From NCBI GenBank assembly GCA_034111045.1, contig JAWUYA010000034.1:1-64000 (forward strand): a DNA stretch of 64,000 bases. Reading direction: 5' to 3'. Made by a program: the position numbers and the translations under genes. The first letter of the stretch is position 1; every line of letters begins with the position of its first letter. Shown in pieces: positions 61,760 to 64,000 of this stretch. This DNA is from JALJPB01 sp034111045 (GTDB lineage Bacteria > Pseudomonadota > Gammaproteobacteria > Enterobacterales > Alteromonadaceae). The notes below the pieces were generated by a model that had not been told where the DNA came from, ran no database searches, and was given only the letters and a program-made list of their open reading frames with translations.

Positions 61760-63355
61760 CTAGATCCTCTTAATATCATGCTCTCTTAATTTCATTGCTA
61801 CTTTATTATGAGAAACGTTTAATCGCTTCGCTAGCTTCCTTGTTGTTGGATATAATGGATAAAGTTTAGTTAATAATTTAACTTCAAACTTTGCTTGCAG
61901 TTCCGACCAATCCTCTTCTTTTGATTCAATTTCCACTTGATATGTTTCTTCATCTAACAAACTGTCATGAGTCAGATCTCTTTTGTCCAATTGAGATAAA
62001 GCAATGACTAAGTCAGCTTGTTCTATCAATAAGTTGGTATCAAGTGCAACCACTCTAAATAATATGTTTTGCAATTGACGAATATTCCCAGGCCAATGGT
62101 AGGCCAATAAGGTATCAAGTGCCTGCTCTGTTATTTTAGGAATACTTTGATTAACTTGTCGTGCAGCATTTTCAATAAAATAATGCGTGAGTAATGGAAT
62201 ATCATCTATTCTATGTCTTAGCGCGGGCAAATCTAAATTAAGCACGTTTAAACGGTAAAATAAATCTTCTCGAAATAATTTTTGTTCTAATAAGCTAGTT
62301 AAGTTTTGATGACTTGCACTTATTATTCTGACATTAACCGTTAATTCTTTAGTCCCGCCTACTCGCCTGTATTTAAAGTCCTGTAAAAAACGTAACAACT
62401 TTGCTTGTAAATATACCGTCATTTCAGCTATTTCATCTAAGAATATTGTTCCTCCATCGGCTAGCTCAAATAATCCTGGTTTCCCGCCTTTTTGGGCACC
62501 GGTAAAAGCACCCGAGGCATAACCAAACAGCTCACTTTCAAGTAAATGTTCTGATATTGCCGCACAATTTATAGCTAAAAAGGGTGACTTTGATCTGTTG
62601 CTTGTTGCATGGAGTGCTCTGGCTATTAACTCTTTACCCGTGCCAGTTTCACCAGTAATTAATACCGGTAAGTCTAGCTCTGCGTAACGTAACGTTTGCT
62701 GTATTAATACTCTCATCTTCGAAGACTGACCAATAATACTTTCAATACCTTGAGCTTTTTGAGATTGTAATAAAGATATTTGACGCCCCAAGGTATTCAT
62801 CGTTCTTAAGATAATAACGGCACCACTGACTTTCTGTTTAAGCCGTTTAAATTTGCTGTCTTGTTCACCTAAAAAGACAGGCGTGACATCGGCAACATAT
62901 GATTTTCCAACAAAGGTTATTGAACAGCTTGTTGGTTTAATAGTGACTAATGCTTTGTAGTCTTGTTCAATAAATTGATCAATGGATAGACCTTCATAAT
63001 TTGTTAGCCCATTATCATCAAATAAGAGTGTTTCGGCTGATTGATTTACGGCTAATATTAGCCCCTTTTCATCAATATCAATAATGGGATCAGGAATACG
63101 GTCCAATAGCGCTTTTAGGTGTTTTTCTCGTCTTTGCGTCGGTAAAAGGGTGATCTGATGACAAGCAATAATCCCATGTATATTTTTTAATGATTCGTCG
63201 ATTTGACTCATTAATAAATCAGCGGGTTTTATTTCAACATAAGTAAAACTTGTGATAACTTCAATGGCGACAACATCCCAAGACAAACTCGCAAAAACAG
63301 CGAGTATTTCCTGACTAATACCAATTCTATCTGTTGATTCAATTTCTAATCTCAT
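61760..63355 (-). CDS. tyrR: TyrR/PhhR-type enhancer-binding regulator
   Basis: Regulator of aromatic amino acid metabolism with the full TyrR domain order: N-terminal ACT-like domain (1-75), PAS (about 80-165), AAA+ domain with Walker A GETGTGKE at about 235-242 and NCAAISEHLLESELFGYASGAFTGA-type region, and a C-terminal TyrR-type helix-turn-helix (YPTTRKLAKRLNVSHNKVAMK). The GAFTGA loop at about 282-287 is intact; in E. coli TyrR it is changed, so E. coli TyrR works without sigma-54. This one should be sigma-54 competent, like Pseudomonas PhhR. I start at ATG 63355 (531 residues, MRLEIES as in E. coli); a TTG at 63364 is possible. It is divergent from a methionine gamma-lyase gene. Confidence 0.92.
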   Translation of the reverse strand: MRLEIESTDRIGISQEILAVFASLSWDVVAIEVITSFTYVEIKPADLLMSQIDESLKNIHGIIACHQITLLPTQRREKHLKALLDRIPDPIIDIDEKGLILAVNQSAETLLFDDNGLTNYEGLSIDQFIEQDYKALVTIKPTSCSITFVGKSYVADVTPVFLGEQDSKFKRLKQKVSGAVIILRTMNTLGRQISLLQSQKAQGIESIIGQSSKMRVLIQQTLRYAELDLPVLITGETGTGKELIARALHATSNRSKSPFLAINCAAISEHLLESELFGYASGAFTGAQKGGKPGLFELADGGTIFLDEIAEMTVYLQAKLLRFLQDFKYRRVGGTKELTVNVRIISASHQNLTSLLEQKLFREDLFYRLNVLNLDLPALRHRIDDIPLLTHYFIENAARQVNQSIPKITEQALDTLLAYHWPGNIRQLQNILFRVVALDTNLLIEQADLVIALSQLDKRDLTHDSLLDEETYQVEIESKEEDWSELQAKFEVKLLTKLYPLYPTTRKLAKRLNVSHNKVAMKLREHDIKRI

Positions 63356-63360
63356 ATCCA

Positions 63361-63393
63361 ACAATGTAATTTGTCATATAATAATTACATTGT
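63361..63393. promoter_or_regulatory. Inverted repeat and TyrR-box-like site next to tyrR
   Basis: A perfect 10-bp inverted repeat, ACAATGTAAT (63361-63370) with ATTACATTGT (63384-63393), begins 5 bp before the tyrR ATG. Inside it, TGTCAT-N6-ATTACA at 63372-63389 is an 18-mer with TyrR-box geometry (9 of 12 positions). It could be an autoregulatory operator, or an RNA hairpin that hides the start of tyrR. Confidence 0.45.
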
Positions 63394-63475
63394 ATTATCT
63401 TTAGTACAGAAATAATAGCCTATTATATTAGCTTATAACTAAGAACATCAGTTTGAATATAATACGAAGTCATTT

Positions 63476-63493
63476 TGTACTTTATTTATTACA
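63476..63493. promoter_or_regulatory. Candidate TyrR box upstream of methionine gamma-lyase
   Basis: An 18-mer, TGTACT-N6-ATTACA (9 of 12 matches to the TyrR box, with the key G and C), centred about 72 bp upstream of the -24 element. That is a normal distance for an enhancer-binding protein at a sigma-54 promoter. Confidence 0.45.
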
Positions 63494-63555
63494 ATTTATC
63501 TTTATTAAAACTCTATAGCTATTCAACCCACTGTTTTATATGGACTATATATTTC

Positions 63556-63571
63556 TGGCTAATAATTTGCA
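63556..63571 (+). promoter_or_regulatory. Sigma-54 type (-24/-12) promoter
   Basis: TGGC (63556-63559) and TTGCA (63567-63571) have exactly the spacing of the sigma-54 consensus TGGCAC-N5-TTGCW, so GG and GC are 10 bp apart. The two bases after TGGC differ from consensus. Transcription would start near 63582, about 68 bp before the lyase ATG. Confidence 0.5.
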
Positions 63572-63649
63572 TTTATAATTAGGCTATTGATACAAAATCC
63601 AATTTATTTATTAGTCACTACCTAACAATTTCAGTCCCCAAGGATAACT

Positions 63650-64000
63650 ATGAACAACAGCAAACACATTGAAACCAAAGCGATTCATTCTGGGCGTATT
63701 AATGATGAGCAATTTGGCTCTTTAGCCACACCGCTTTACCAAACATCTACATTTATCTTTAAAAATGCTCAACAAGGTGCTGATAGGTTTGCAGGAGAAG
63801 CTCAAGGTTATATTTATACCCGCTTAGGCAACCCGACGACTCGTCAATTTGAAATGCGAGTCGCTGCAATGGAGAATATGGATGATGCTGCAGCAACAGC
63901 TACTGGTATGGGTGCTGTATCAGGCTCACTTTTAGCCAATTTAGCATGCGGAGATCATATCATTGCCTCTAAAGCTATTTATGGCTGTTCTTATTCACTA
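63650..64000 (+). CDS. megL: Methionine gamma-lyase, 5' part (runs off the window)
   Basis: PLP enzyme that splits methionine to methanethiol, ammonia and 2-oxobutyrate. Only the first 117 codons are in the window. AAGGA lies 5 nt before ATG 63650. Visible blocks are KAIHSG, SLATPLYQTSTF, the PLP-phosphate-site YTRLGNPTTRQFE and ATGMGAVSG. The cysteine in AIYGCSYSL (Cys113 here) corresponds to the Cys116 that marks methionine gamma-lyase against cystathionine lyases. The PLP lysine lies beyond the edge. It is divergent from tyrR. Confidence 0.85.
   Translation, partial: MNNSKHIETKAIHSGRINDEQFGSLATPLYQTSTFIFKNAQQGADRFAGEAQGYIYTRLGNPTTRQFEMRVAAMENMDDAAATATGMGAVSGSLLANLACGDHIIASKAIYGCSYSL

Overview
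The window looks like chromosomal DNA of a cold or marine gammaproteobacterium of the Alteromonadales, most like Colwellia. This is inferred from AT-rich sequence with short AT-rich spacers, a NhaD-type Na+/H+ antiporter, an M1 peptidase and TonB receptor of marine type, and the gammaproteobacterial gene order rsmE-gshB-yqgE-ruvX ... pilT-yggS-proC-yggT ... rdgB-hemW. I saw no rRNA, intact tRNA, CRISPR array, prophage or intact insertion sequence.

Left part (1-17.0 kb): a glycerolipid acyltransferase-like gene, an unlisted 56-residue gene with a near-perfect ribosome binding site, nhaD, and a two-gene RND efflux system. Then comes a catabolic block: a fused alpha/beta E1 and a matching E2 of a 2-oxoacid dehydrogenase, followed by paaZ, paaY, paaG, paaJ and a MarR-type regulator. 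The block holds the lower steps of phenylacetyl-CoA degradation. It has no epoxidase (paaABCDE), no ligase (paaK), no paaF/paaH and no E3 subunit.

Middle (17-31 kb): a secreted M1 aminopeptidase, a fused GspA-GspB protein, cca, a TPR-sulfotransferase, a large TonB-dependent receptor, murI and metK. metK has tandem MetJ boxes upstream.

31-43.5 kb: the conserved housekeeping block (rsmE, gshB, yqgE, ruvX, an AEC carrier, pilU/pilT on the other strand, yggS, proC, yggT, a DUF4426-like protein, an EamA carrier on the other strand, rdgB, hemW, tadA) and a 42-residue basic ORF.

43.5-57 kb: mltF and purL, divergent; small proteins (zinc-ribbon-like, RraB-like); a RluA-type pseudouridine synthase; a dapA-like gene with two small downstream partners; cinA; an unknown 108-residue protein; and a FapA-like (DUF342) protein.

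57-64 kb: decayed coding remnants and a strong hairpin; ETF-quinone oxidoreductase divergent from etfB-etfA with a PsrA-like double operator between them; an SUI1/YciH protein; and tyrR divergent from a methionine gamma-lyase gene that runs off the end.

The most interesting thread is regulatory. The TyrR protein keeps the GAFTGA sigma-54 contact motif. The divergent methionine gamma-lyase gene has a -24/-12 type promoter with correct spacing. TyrR-box-like 18-mers lie upstream of that gene, next to tyrR, and upstream of the 2-oxoacid dehydrogenase/paa block about 56 kb away. This suggests an aromatic amino acid catabolic regulon in which the dehydrogenase may feed the paa steps.
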